From assembly GCA_963850915.1 (NCBI GenBank), contig CAWKND010000010.1, positions 744,001 to 808,000 on the forward strand: 64,000 nucleotides of DNA, in the 5' to 3' direction. Within the stretch, counting starts at the first letter, position 1, and each line of letters begins with the position of its first letter. The position numbers and the translations under genes were made by a program. Shown here piece after piece: positions 45,664 to 53,941 of this stretch. The notes under the pieces are model-generated. The model was not told the origin of the DNA. It saw only the letters and a program-made list of their open reading frames with translations, and searched no databases. This DNA comes from CAVTWH01 sp963850915. GTDB taxonomy: Bacteria; Actinomycetota; Actinomycetes; Mycobacteriales; Micromonosporaceae.

Positions 45664-46661
45664 AAGAAGCCGTTCGTGACGTTCTCCGTCAGGTGCTGCT
45701 CGAAGTCCGCCTCGGACCAGGTGCCCTGTACCTCGAGCCGGTACCTGTCGTTCTGCACACCGTTGCGGGTGGGCGTCTGCACGAAGATCACCGGGAACTG
45801 GCTGGCGGACCACGCCGGCAGCCACGACGCCGGGTCGGTGCCGGACGTCGGGTGGTCGGTACTGCCCGCCGCGTCACCGTACGGCGCGGCCCAGATCGCC
45901 GTGTCCAACCGCGAACCCAGCTTGGCAGCCAGCTCCGCGCGGCCCTGGGTGATCTCGGTGGAGACCCGGTCCCGGTACGCCGCAACGGTTTCGCCCGGCA
46001 GCTGGCACGGGTAGAAGTAGACGCAGCCGGGGGCGCCCGGGGTCACGTTGGTGTGCCCGTGCGCACCGGCGTGGAAGCCGAACGACCAGACATCCGAAGG
46101 CAGCGACTTCAGCTGTGCCCAGGTGGCGTCCCAGCCGACATAGCCGCGCTGGCCCGCGCTGGCCTTGTCGGCGAACTCGGTGACCACGAAGGTGACCGCG
46201 GTGAAGCCGTACTGGCGCAGCAGGTCGGTGCTGTCCAGGTAGGAGTTCAGGGTGCCGTCGTCGAAGGTCAGCAGGATCGGCTTGCGGGGCAGCGCGACGG
46301 ACTTGCCGGCGAGCCAGTCGGTGTACTGCGCGGCCGTGACCGTGCCGTACCCGTTGTCATGCAGGTACGCCAGCTCCGCCGCGAACTGGGTACGGCTCAC
46401 CGTCTCCGGGTTGGCCGACGCGGCACAGACCGCCGCTGAGGGCGCGCAGCCCTGGTCGAGCTGGTGGTACGCGAGCACCGGGATGTTCGCCACCGCGTGC
46501 GGGTACGCCGGGCGGGGCGCTGCCGCCGCCACCGCGGGGAACTCGAGCGCGCTCTGCTTGGCCGCGACACTGTCCGCCGGTTTCTTGACATATGCCAGTC
46601 CGAGGGCCACCGCCACCAGCAACACGATCGCGAGTGGGATCCCCAGGACTACGCGCCTCAT
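45642..46661 (-). CDS. Polysaccharide deacetylase, secreted or membrane-anchored
   Basis: 339 residues. An N-terminal hydrophobic segment (VVLGIPLAIVLLVAVALGLAYV) anchors or exports it. The NodB-type deacetylase domain has PVLAYHQLD, the metal-binding motif LLTFDDGTLNSY (the Asp-Asp pair), FGFHAGAHGHTN (metal-binding histidines) and IWAAPYGD. Such enzymes remove acetyl groups from N-acetylglucosamine polymers. Its start overlaps the stop of a 55-residue membrane-protein gene, itself downstream of a GT2 synthase gene, an arrangement like PNAG (pga/ica) loci. Confidence 0.92.
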   Translation of the reverse strand: MRRVVLGIPLAIVLLVAVALGLAYVKKPADSVAAKQSALEFPAVAAAAPRPAYPHAVANIPVLAYHQLDQGCAPSAAVCAASANPETVSRTQFAAELAYLHDNGYGTVTAAQYTDWLAGKSVALPRKPILLTFDDGTLNSYLDSTDLLRQYGFTAVTFVVTEFADKASAGQRGYVGWDATWAQLKSLPSDVWSFGFHAGAHGHTNVTPGAPGCVYFYPCQLPGETVAAYRDRVSTEITQGRAELAAKLGSRLDTAIWAAPYGDAAGSTDHPTSGTDPASWLPAWSASQFPVIFVQTPTRNGVQNDRYRLEVQGTWSEADFEQHLTENVTNGFFNGPPVS

Positions 46662-46825
46662 CCGCCGGCCTTCCGTCGCCGCCACTTGGGCAGCATGTTC
46701 TTGACGGCCAGTACCGCGAAGACCGCGGTGAGCAGCAGTACCGCCCACGACAGCAGCCCGGGACCGCTCGTGGAGAAGAGGCCGACACTGGCCACCCCAC
46801 CGCCGCTGGAAAGTTTTCCGTACAT
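46658..46825 (-). CDS. Small membrane protein, 55 residues, of the polysaccharide locus
   Basis: MYGKLSSGGGVASVGLF leads to one hydrophobic segment, LLSWAVLLLTAVFAVLAV, and the basic end KWRRRKAGG. The ATG follows GGGGGAAA. It overlaps the deacetylase gene by four bases and follows the GT2 gene by 31 bp. By position it could assist the synthase, as PgaD/IcaD do, but it has only one clear membrane segment and no recognisable sequence similarity. Confidence 0.7.
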   Translation of the reverse strand: MYGKLSSGGGVASVGLFSTSGPGLLSWAVLLLTAVFAVLAVKNMLPKWRRRKAGG

Positions 46826-46856
46826 TGTTTCCCCCGCTCTCTTTCGTTCTTGTCTC

Positions 46857-48011
46857 TTAGGTCTGGACCCAGATGGTGGACTTGCCGCGCAGGTGCCCAA
46901 CCAGGCCGACGAGGTACGCCGCTCCCATGAACCAGTCGTAGAGCAGTTCCGGGATCAGCAGCACAGCCAGCAGCATCGCCTTCGGCCCCTCTTCGCGGAC
47001 CGTGATCACCCGCTCGGCCATGAACAGCACGTTCACCAGCAGCCACGGCAACGACCAGGTGATGTGGCCGTACGACAGCTTCAGCGACACCAGGTAGCAG
47101 ACGTAGATGATCGGCGACAGCAGCGCCAGCATCCGACCGACCTGGGCGAAGATGTACCCCCGCGTGGCCACCGTGTATCCGTACAGGTAGAGGTCGTCCA
47201 GGCCGCCCCGGCTCCACCGCACGCGCTGGTGCCACAGCTTCTTCAGCGTGTTCATCGCATCGGTCTTCGGCCGGCACTTCTCCGGGCAGGTCAGCCGGTA
47301 CCCGAGGCTCTTCAGCGCCAGGGTCAGCTCGTAGTCCTCGGTCAGCGACTGGTTGTTGTAGACCTCGGGCTTGCCGGGCAGGAAGCCGCTCCGGCGCGCC
47401 TCGATCACCTCGCGTAGCACCTTGACCGAGAAGACGGTCGCGATGCCAACCAGGATCTTGGTCTCGCCACCCTTGCGGGACAGCGACCGGCGGGACCGGG
47501 CGAACTCGTTGCTCTGCAGGCGCTGCAGCAGGTTCGACGCGGCCGAGCTGTCGTACCGCGCGCAGGAGCCACCGAAGTTCCAGGTGAGCGGGACGACCGC
47601 GGCGTCGACGAAGTCGTAGTTCAGCCTCGTGTCGGCGTCCTGGATGAGCACCATGTCGTGCTCTTCCAGCTGCGGCAGCACGATGCTCAGGCCGTAGTTG
47701 AGCGCACCGGCCTTCTTGTGCTTGTTGTCGTGCATCTCCAGCACTTCGGCACCGGCCGCGCGGGCGATCTCCGCGGTGTCGTCGGTGCAGTTGTTGGCGA
47801 TGACGATCACCCGGTCGGGTACCCGCTTCTGGTGCAGCAGGGCGGCGACCGTCTCGGCGATCTCGTTCGCCTCGTTCCACGCCGGTACGAGCGCGACAAC
47901 CTTGCTGTAGCGCTCGAGGCGCTGGGTGCGATCCGGGTGGTACCGCTCCTGGAGAAGTGCCCGGTGGCTACGGCCTGTAGCGGCTGTCCGGGGGGCGTCG
48001 ATTACTGCCAT
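46857..48011 (-). CDS. Processive glycosyltransferase family 2, PgaC/IcaA-like
   Basis: 384 residues. The GT2 domain shows ALVPAWNEANEIAETVAALL, NNCTDDT, the metal-binding QDADT, the TEDYELT motif and QRVRW, the D-D-D-QxxRW signature of processive synthases that extend beta-linked polymers through the membrane. Four to five C-terminal membrane segments follow. With the deacetylase downstream it suggests synthesis and partial deacetylation of a poly-N-acetylglucosamine-like exopolysaccharide. The polymer identity is inferred. ATG 48011 was chosen because it begins the conserved protein; no strong ribosome binding site. Confidence 0.92.
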   Translation of the reverse strand: MAVIDAPRTAATGRSHRALLQERYHPDRTQRLERYSKVVALVPAWNEANEIAETVAALLHQKRVPDRVIVIANNCTDDTAEIARAAGAEVLEMHDNKHKKAGALNYGLSIVLPQLEEHDMVLIQDADTRLNYDFVDAAVVPLTWNFGGSCARYDSSAASNLLQRLQSNEFARSRRSLSRKGGETKILVGIATVFSVKVLREVIEARRSGFLPGKPEVYNNQSLTEDYELTLALKSLGYRLTCPEKCRPKTDAMNTLKKLWHQRVRWSRGGLDDLYLYGYTVATRGYIFAQVGRMLALLSPIIYVCYLVSLKLSYGHITWSLPWLLVNVLFMAERVITVREEGPKAMLLAVLLIPELLYDWFMGAAYLVGLVGHLRGKSTIWVQT

Positions 48012-48550
48012 GAATCGACGAATTTCAGAGGCTGGGCGGCCATGATGTATCCGGCCCTTCCGGTCGGTCCACCAACCGCAAATCGGCCATCCATCATTGG
48101 CACCAGGGGGTCGGGGGTACGTGTTCGGTACTTGCGGAACTGTCATCCACGCCGTTCGGAGCCTGCTGAATTACTTACGCAGATTCTGCGACCGGGTTGC
48201 GGCGACTTGCCTCAAAGGTAGCGAACGCCCTGGTCAACCGCATCGGCTGACCCACATCTTTTCCACATATCAGGCTGCCCGGCCGCAGTGGGACGAATGC
48301 CGTACCGATCCGGCTCCGCGTCGTGTGCTTTCGTCTTCGCCGCCCTCGGCGACCGAATACGAACCGGACACCCGGCCGGCCGGGTGACAATTCCGCGAAT
48401 CAGAACGCTCATTACCAATGGCGACGTCGGTGCCTGTCGGGCAGCCCACGGACAGCCGAGCGCCCGATCAGTGGGGTGAGATGCCCGCCACCACCCGTCA
48501 CGCCGGAGCCCGACCATCGAGGCTCGTCGCCCGAGCGGGGCCGCAAACAC
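48012..48550. other. Long intergenic region upstream of the polysaccharide synthase
   Basis: About 540 bp with no reading frame of convincing codon use. It is less GC-rich in places than its neighbours. An 18-bp palindrome with half CACCCGGCC lies at 48369-48386. On the minus strand the segment 48150-48260 contains GTGGGTCAGCCGATG, GGTTGACC and GAGGCAAGTCGCC, which could fold into a structured leader of the synthase mRNA, but no known riboswitch consensus was matched by eye. Confidence 0.4.
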
Positions 48551-48590
48551 CAAACGCCGGGCGTCTCCCACGGGAGGCGCCCGGCGTTTG
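48551..48590 (-). terminator. Terminator of tRNA-Ser(CGA)
   Basis: A 13-bp perfect outer stem (CAAACGCCGGGCG at 48551-48563 with its complement at 48578-48590) and an inner CTCCC/GGGAG stem, 13 nt downstream of the tRNA on the minus strand. Confidence 0.85.
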
Positions 48591-48602
48591 ACCTGCTACT
48601 GG

Positions 48603-48689
48603 CGGTGGCGGAGGGATTTGAACCCTCGGAGGGGTTGCCCCCTCACACGCTTTCGAGGCGTGCTCCTTAGGCCGCTCGGACACGCCACC
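48603..48689 (-). tRNA. tRNA-Ser (anticodon CGA)
   Basis: 87 nt on the minus strand. The acceptor stem pairs GGTGGCG with CGCCACC; the anticodon stem CACGC/GCGTG holds the loop CTCGAAA, anticodon CGA. A long variable arm and GGTTCAAATCC T loop are present. Confidence 0.95.
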
Positions 48690-48760
48690 GCCGAGAAGGC
48701 TACTAGATGCCTCGGGGACGTGTCGCCACGGTATCCCCGGGTCCCTGGCAGGATGGCCGC

Positions 48761-49474
48761 ATGAGTACGCACATCGGTGCCGAACCAGGTGAGATCGCCC
48801 CGCGGGTACTGATGCCGGGCGACCCGCTGCGCGCGAAGTGGATCGCCGAGCACTACCTCGAGGACGCCAAGTGCTACTCGACGGTACGCAACATGTTCGG
48901 GTTCACCGGGTCCTACCAGGGCGTCCCGGTGTCGGTACAGGGCTCGGGGATGGGCATGCCGTCCGCCTCGATCTACGCCCACGAACTGCTCAACGACTAC
49001 GGCGCGCAGACGCTGATCCGGGTCGGCAGCTGCGGTTCCCTGCGCGACGATCTGCACCTGCGTGACGTGGTCGCCGCCAGCAGCTCGTGTACCGACTCGA
49101 ACGCCAACCGGATGCGCTTCGACGGATTGATCGACTTCGCCCCGGTGGCCGACTTCGAGCTGCTGCGTACCGCCGTGGACGTGGCCGCCGCGCAGGGCAT
49201 CCCGGTACGGGTGGGGCAGGTACTCGCCTCGGATGTCTTCTACACCGACCGGCCGGACCTCTTCGACAAGCTGGCCGCCTACGGCGTACTGGCAGTGGAG
49301 ATGGAGTCCGCGGCGCTGTACACGATCGCCGCGAAGTTCGGGGCGCGCGCGCTGACCCTGCTGACCGTGAGCGACCACATCAAGACCGGCGCGCACACCA
49401 GCGCGCAGGAGCGCGAGCAGACCTTCGGCCAGATGGTCGAGATCGGCCTGGCCACCGCCATCGCCGGCAGCTGA
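48761..49474 (+). CDS. deoD: Purine-nucleoside phosphorylase, DeoD type
   Basis: 237 residues, the hexameric bacterial PNP length. It splits purine (deoxy)nucleosides with phosphate into base and ribose 1-phosphate. Motifs: VLMPGDPLRAKWIAEHYL with the phosphate-binding Arg, SVQGSGMGMPSASIYAHEL, IRVGSCGSL, and the ribose-binding AVEMESAALY followed by TVSDHI with the purine-contacting Asp. ATG 48761 follows CAGGATG; a terminator hairpin follows at 49526-49551. Confidence 0.96.
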   Translation: MSTHIGAEPGEIAPRVLMPGDPLRAKWIAEHYLEDAKCYSTVRNMFGFTGSYQGVPVSVQGSGMGMPSASIYAHELLNDYGAQTLIRVGSCGSLRDDLHLRDVVAASSSCTDSNANRMRFDGLIDFAPVADFELLRTAVDVAAAQGIPVRVGQVLASDVFYTDRPDLFDKLAAYGVLAVEMESAALYTIAAKFGARALTLLTVSDHIKTGAHTSAQEREQTFGQMVEIGLATAIAGS

Positions 49475-49525
49475 CCGGCGGCTCGGCCGCCGCAGCCGAG
49501 CCGGACACAAGGCAGAAAACCAGGG

Positions 49526-49551
49526 CGCCGCTACCCACTCAGGTAGCGGCG
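49526..49551. terminator. Terminator between deoD and the convergent lipoprotein gene
   Basis: A 10-bp perfect stem (49526-49535 with 49542-49551, arm CGCCGCTACC) and a 6-nt loop CACTCA. Confidence 0.7.
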
Positions 49552-49626
49552 TCCCGGTTGCGGGTGGCTGAGGCTGGCTACCCGCGGATTCAGGTCGTTG
49601 GTCTACCGGGACAAGCCCGGCAGAGA

Positions 49627-50214
49627 TCAGGACGAGGCTGCGGCGGTCGGCTTCAGTACCGAGCAGGCTTGCAGGGCGTCCGCGCTCGGGCTGGTACCGG
49701 CGGTCATCCCGTGGTCGCGCAGGCAGTTCTGGTACGCCGCATTGGCGCCGTTGTCCCCGCCGCGCCCGCCGCCGAAGCCGCCGCCCGCGCCGAAGCTCGG
49801 CAGCACCGACTTGCACGCGGCCACCGCCTTGTCCCAGGTTGCCTGGTCGACGTCGGCCGGCTTGCCGAGGAATCCGCCGCCGCCCCGGCCGGCGAAGCCG
49901 CCCGCGCCGTCACTGCCGGACGGACGCGGCCGGGGACTGAACGAGCCGGTCGGGCGGCTGGTCGGGAAGCCGGTCGGGCGGCCGCTGCCACGGGTACCGC
50001 CGCCGAAGCCGCCGGCACCACCGCTGGGCAGGGTGATCTTCACACCGTTCTGGTTCAGGCAGCTCACGTACGCGGCCAACTGCGCCTGGACGCCTGTGGC
50101 GCTGGGCGCGGGCGCCGCGGTACCCGAGCCGCTACCGCCACCACAGGCGGTGACCACGGCGGCGACGGTACCGGCGATGAGCGCGAGTATCGCGACCCGG
50201 CGGCGAGAAATCAC
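49627..50214 (-). CDS. Gly-rich lipoprotein linked to the MacAB-like cluster
   Basis: 195 residues. The signal RRRVAILALIAGTVAAVVTAC ends in the lipobox VTAC. The mature protein has two similar Cys-containing motifs, LAAYVSCLNQNGV near residue 50 and AAYQNCLRDHGM near residue 165, separated by a long Gly/Ser/Pro-rich, probably disordered stretch. CLRDHGV-type repeats occur in small exported actinobacterial proteins of unknown function. GTG 50214 has GGGAGG upstream. It diverges from the efflux cluster, and the box at 50297-50311 points towards it, so it is probably co-regulated. Confidence 0.8.
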   Translation of the reverse strand: MISRRRVAILALIAGTVAAVVTACGGGSGSGTAAPAPSATGVQAQLAAYVSCLNQNGVKITLPSGGAGGFGGGTRGSGRPTGFPTSRPTGSFSPRPRPSGSDGAGGFAGRGGGGFLGKPADVDQATWDKAVAACKSVLPSFGAGGGFGGGRGGDNGANAAYQNCLRDHGMTAGTSPSADALQACSVLKPTAAASS

Positions 50215-50296
50215 AGGACCCTCCCGAAACACGTACCCCGCGGAGGCGGAGCGGGGTTCAGGCAACCCGCTCCGCCTCGAAGCGACATCACATCCA

Positions 50297-50311
50297 CCTC
50301 GGAGGCAGCTC
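50297..50311 (-). promoter_or_regulatory. Response-regulator box, copy 1 (towards the lipoprotein gene)
   Basis: On the minus strand GAGCTGCCTCCGAGG, 12 of 15 bases identical to the boxes before the two membrane-fusion genes. It lies 82 nt upstream of the lipoprotein GTG. Inferred binding site of the OmpR-type regulator encoded at 51587-52300. Confidence 0.5.
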
Positions 50312-50324
50312 GGAATCGCGCTTT

Positions 50325-50339
50325 GAGGTTGCTCCGAGG
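50325..50339 (+). promoter_or_regulatory. Response-regulator box, copy 2 (first membrane-fusion gene)
   Basis: GAGGTTGCTCCGAGG, 62 nt before ATG 50402. It contains GAGG twice, 11 bp apart, the direct-repeat pattern usual for OmpR-family regulators. It differs from copy 3 at one base. Confidence 0.6.
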
Positions 50340-50401
50340 TGACGCACAGCGAATCAGGAGCAGGCTTGGCCAGACTTCCCGACCATGAGAACGGAGCTGG
50401 G

Positions 50402-51594
50402 ATGAGTCGCGCGCGCCGACGTGGCCTGTTGATCGCGATCGCCGCCCTGGTACTGGTAGCCGCCGGCGTGATCGCAGTGGTCGGCTTGAGTGGTGGCTCG
50501 AGTGCGAAGACGAAGACCGGCGCCACGGTGGCGACGGTCGCCCGCGGCACGGTCAGCGTGGACGTGGCGGCGGCCGGGACGGTACAGGCGTCGCAGACCC
50601 GGGGGCTGAGCTTCAGCATGGCCGGCACGGTGACCGTGCTGAGCGTGAAGCCGGGCGACACGGTCACCGCCGGCCAGGTACTCGCCCAGATCGACCAGTC
50701 GGACGGGCAGAGCGCGGTGGACGACGCGCAGACCACGGTCACCGACGCCCAGCAGAGCCTGGCGGATGCCCAGTCGGCGGCGAGCGCGGCGGCCGCGGCG
50801 TCGGCCAACCCCAGCCCGACGGCGAGCGCCGGACGCGGCGGCTCCGGGTCCGGCGGCTCCGGCGGTTCGGGCGGCTCCGGCGGGTCCGGCGGGTCCGGCG
50901 GGTCCGGCGGGCAAACCAGGGCGGAGCAAACCAGGGCGGGGGTACCGGCGGCAGCGCGCAGCGGGCCAGCACCGGTACCGACGCCATCTACTCGGCCACC
51001 GTCCAGTTGAACAACGCGCAGCTGGCCCTCCTGCAGGCGGAGCGGAAGCTGGCCGGTACCACGATCACCTCGCCGATCGCGGGTACCGTGCTCGCCGTCA
51101 ACGGGACGGCGGGCGGCAACGAGAACCCGGGCGGCACCGCCTTCATCACCGTCGGGAGCGTGGCCGACGCCCAGGTCAAGGCGGAGTTCTCGGAGACCGA
51201 CGTGGCCACCATCGCGGTCGGCCAGGTCGCCACGATCACGCTGCCGAACCAGGCCGGTACCGTCACCGGCAAGGTCTCCTCGGTGGACCCGGCAGGTACC
51301 GCGTCCTCGAACCTGGTCCGCTACGCCGTCATGATCGGCTTTGACCAGCCGCCGGCCAGCCTGCTCTACGGGCAGAGCGCCAACGTCACAGTGACCACCA
51401 ACACCGCCACCAACGTGCTCTACGTCTCCTCGTCAGCCGTCCGGGACATCAACGGCAGCGCGGGTACCGTCACAGTGCGTACCGGTGGCCACGACGCGGA
51501 CCGCACCGTTCAGATCGGGCTGCGCGGCGACCAGTACACGCAAATCACCTCAGGACTCAACGAAGGGGACCAGGTGGTGATCGCCAATGGCTGA
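50402..51594 (+). CDS. Membrane-fusion protein (HlyD/MacA-like), frameshifted in a Gly/Ser tract
   Basis: The N-terminal part (from ATG 50402) has a membrane anchor LLIAIAALVLVAAGVIAVVGL, then the first lipoyl half RGTVSVDVAAAGTVQASQTRGLSF and SVKPGDTVTAGQVLAQID. A (GGS)n tract at about 50837-50911 follows. The frame then shifts by one base and resumes as ANQGG repeats, the helix QLNNAQLALLQAERKLAGTTITSPIAGTVLAVNG, and a beta-barrel up to TGA 51594. Without the shift the protein would be about 397 residues. It would link the ABC permease to export. The shift lies within 9-bp and 15-bp repeats, where sequencing errors are likely. The stop overlaps the regulator gene by eight bases. Confidence 0.78.
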
Positions 51595-52300
51595 TCCGGT
51601 GGTACCGAAGCTGCTCGTGGTCGACGACGAGCCCAACATCGCCGCGCTGCTCGCCGCCACCCTGCGCCTGGTCGGCTTCGAGGTACGCGTGGCGGAGACC
51701 GGCAGCCAGGCGCTGATCGCCGCCGAGGAGTTCGCCCCCGACCTGGTCGTACTCGACGTGATGCTGCCCGACCTGGACGGCTTCGAGGTGGCCCGCCGGC
51801 TGCGCGCCTCCGGCCGGCCGGTCCCGGTGCTGTTCCTCACCGCCCGTGACTCGGTGGAGGACCGGATCTCCGGCCTCACCGCGGGCGGCGACGACTACGT
51901 GACCAAGCCGTTCAGCCTCGAGGAGGTCGTCCTGCGCATCCGGGCCATCCTGCGGCGCAGCAAGCCGGGCACCGAACTGGTCGACACCGGCAACCTGCGC
52001 TACGCCGACCTGGAGATGGACGAGGACGCGCACGAGGTACGCCGCGGCGGCAAGTTGATCGACCTGTCGCCGACCGAGTTCAACCTGCTGCGGTACCTGC
52101 TGACCAACGCCGGCCGGGTGGTCTCCAAGGCACAGATCCTCGATCGCGTGTGGAACTACGACTTCGGCGGCGACGGGCGGATCGTCGAGTCGTACGTCTA
52201 CTACCTGCGCCGCAAGGTCGACAAGTTCGAGCCACCGTTGATCCACACCGTACGTGGAGTGGGGTACGCCCTGCGCATGCCGCGTACCGGCGAGGCGTAG
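51587..52300 (+). CDS. Response regulator, OmpR/PhoB family
   Basis: 237 residues. Receiver domain with VVDDEPN, phosphoacceptor Asp57 (VVLDVMLPD), Thr in FLTARDS and Lys in YVTKPF. The winged-helix output domain includes LSPTEFNLLRYLLTNAGRVVSKAQILDRVW and SYVYYLRRKVD. It overlaps the membrane-fusion gene upstream and is followed 3 nt later by its kinase gene. The three boxes at 50297, 50325 and 53883 are proposed to be its targets. Confidence 0.95.
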   Translation: MADPVVPKLLVVDDEPNIAALLAATLRLVGFEVRVAETGSQALIAAEEFAPDLVVLDVMLPDLDGFEVARRLRASGRPVPVLFLTARDSVEDRISGLTAGGDDYVTKPFSLEEVVLRIRAILRRSKPGTELVDTGNLRYADLEMDEDAHEVRRGGKLIDLSPTEFNLLRYLLTNAGRVVSKAQILDRVWNYDFGGDGRIVESYVYYLRRKVDKFEPPLIHTVRGVGYALRMPRTGEA

Positions 52301-52303
52301 CCG

Positions 52304-53851
52304 ATGCGCCGCTGGCGCCAGTGGACACTGCGCTCGCGCATGGTGGTGGCCATCGCGGCGCTGGCCGCCGTCGGGCTGGTGGTCTCCGGGGCGGTCGGCG
52401 TGGCCGCCCTGCACAACTACCTGGTCGGGCAGGTGGACAACCAGCTCGACGCGGCCAAGCGCTTCGCCGATCTACGGCAGGACCAGTCGACCCGGATACC
52501 GGACGCCAGCCGGCCGGGTACCACCGGCCCCAACTTCGGGCCGGACAACGGGACCTACCGGTTCGACGCCGACGGGGTCATGGTGCAGAAGGTCAACCCG
52601 GCCAGCCCCGACCTGGGTACCCCGGCGCAGATCAAGGCGCGGGCGGCGAGCGGCAACCCGTACACGGTGCACGGGGTGGACAGCGACTGGCGGGTACTCG
52701 TGGTGGCCCGGCGCGACGGTACCGGCTACTACGCCAGCGCGGTGTCCCTGGGCACCATCGACGACACGGTGCGCTCGCTGGTCATCACGGATGTCGCCGT
52801 CTCCGTCGCGGTACTGATCCTGCTCGGCTTCGCGGCCGCCTCGGTGGTACGCATCGGGCTGCGGCCGCTGACCCGGATGGAGGACGCCGCCGCCGACATC
52901 GCCGACGGTGACCTGTCCCGCCGGGTCGACGACGCCGACCCGCACACCGAGTCGGGCCGGCTCGGCGTCGCACTGAACTCGATGCTCACCCGGATCGAGG
53001 ACTCCGCCGCCGCCCGGGACGCCTCCGAGCAGCGGCTACGCCGGTTCCTCGCGGACGCCTCGCACGAACTGCGTACGCCGCTCACCTCGATCCAGGGCTT
53101 CGCCGAGCTGTACCGGCGCGGCGGGGCGCCACCCGGTCCGCAGCTCGACGAGGCGATGGGGCGGATCGAGAGCGAGGTCAGCCGGATGCGGCTGCTCGTC
53201 AACGACCTGCTGATGCTGGCCCGACTGGACGAGGAGCGACCACTCGCGCAGCACCCGGTGGACCTGCTCGCGGTGGCCGCCGACGCGGTACGCGACGCGC
53301 ACGTACGGGTACCGCGCCGGTTCGTGGCGCTCGGCGCGCTGGACGACTCGTACGACACCTTCGAGCCGGTCACCGTCCCGGGTGACGAGGCGCGCATCCG
53401 GCAGGTGGTGACCAACCTGGTCGCCAACGCGCTCCAGCACACCCCGGAAGACGCCAAGATCATGGTACGGGTGGGCCGGCCGCACACCACCCCGCCGCCC
53501 GGTACCGAACCGGCCGCCGCGGTCGGCGCGGTCGACCTGAACCAGCCTGTCGCCGTCATCGAGGTCACCGACACCGGCCCCGGAATGGCGTCCGAGGACT
53601 CCGCCCGTGCCTTCGAACGGCTCTACCGGGCCGATCCGAGCCGCTCGCGCAGCCACGGCGGGGCCGGACTCGGGCTGGCCATCGTCTCGGCCATCGTGAC
53701 CGGGCACGGCGGCCGGGTCGAGCTGTGGACCGCGCCGGGGCAGGGCTGCCGGTTCCGGGTACTGCTGCGGGCCGAACCGCCGGAGACCGACGAGCTGGCC
53801 GCTTTCCGGGACGCCGACAGTGACACCGAGGGGCTCGCCGAATCCGACTGA
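52304..53851 (+). CDS. Sensor histidine kinase, EnvZ/PrrB type
   Basis: 515 residues. Two membrane segments (about 13-36 and 160-185) flank an external sensor of about 120 residues; a HAMP domain follows (RIGLRPLTRMEDAAADIADGDLSRRV), then HisKA with His254 in DASHELRTPLTSIQG, and HATPase_c with N-box NLVANALQHT, DTGPGM and GGAGLGLAIV. It phosphorylates the regulator encoded just upstream. The external loop is rich in Asp and Gly and may sense an envelope-active compound, which would fit control of an efflux cluster. Confidence 0.95.
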   Translation: MRRWRQWTLRSRMVVAIAALAAVGLVVSGAVGVAALHNYLVGQVDNQLDAAKRFADLRQDQSTRIPDASRPGTTGPNFGPDNGTYRFDADGVMVQKVNPASPDLGTPAQIKARAASGNPYTVHGVDSDWRVLVVARRDGTGYYASAVSLGTIDDTVRSLVITDVAVSVAVLILLGFAAASVVRIGLRPLTRMEDAAADIADGDLSRRVDDADPHTESGRLGVALNSMLTRIEDSAAARDASEQRLRRFLADASHELRTPLTSIQGFAELYRRGGAPPGPQLDEAMGRIESEVSRMRLLVNDLLMLARLDEERPLAQHPVDLLAVAADAVRDAHVRVPRRFVALGALDDSYDTFEPVTVPGDEARIRQVVTNLVANALQHTPEDAKIMVRVGRPHTTPPPGTEPAAAVGAVDLNQPVAVIEVTDTGPGMASEDSARAFERLYRADPSRSRSHGGAGLGLAIVSAIVTGHGGRVELWTAPGQGCRFRVLLRAEPPETDELAAFRDADSDTEGLAESD

Positions 53852-53882
53852 GGGCGGGGCGGCGCGGGTACCCCGGGATTCC

Positions 53883-53897
53883 GAGGTTTCTCCGAGG
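53883..53897 (+). promoter_or_regulatory. Response-regulator box, copy 3 (second membrane-fusion gene)
   Basis: GAGGTTTCTCCGAGG, 44 nt before ATG 53942 and 31 nt after the kinase stop. It is 14/15 identical to the box at 50325-50339. Confidence 0.6.
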
Positions 53898-53941
53898 AAG
53901 TATGCGGGTCCCTCCGAGCGTCCCCGGCCAGGATTCCCGCC

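Noticed and set aside
48150..48260. Cyclic di-GMP riboswitch (GEMM) upstream of the polysaccharide synthase
   Set aside because: Some short matches were tempting, but the conserved core and tetraloop-receptor pattern could not be found.
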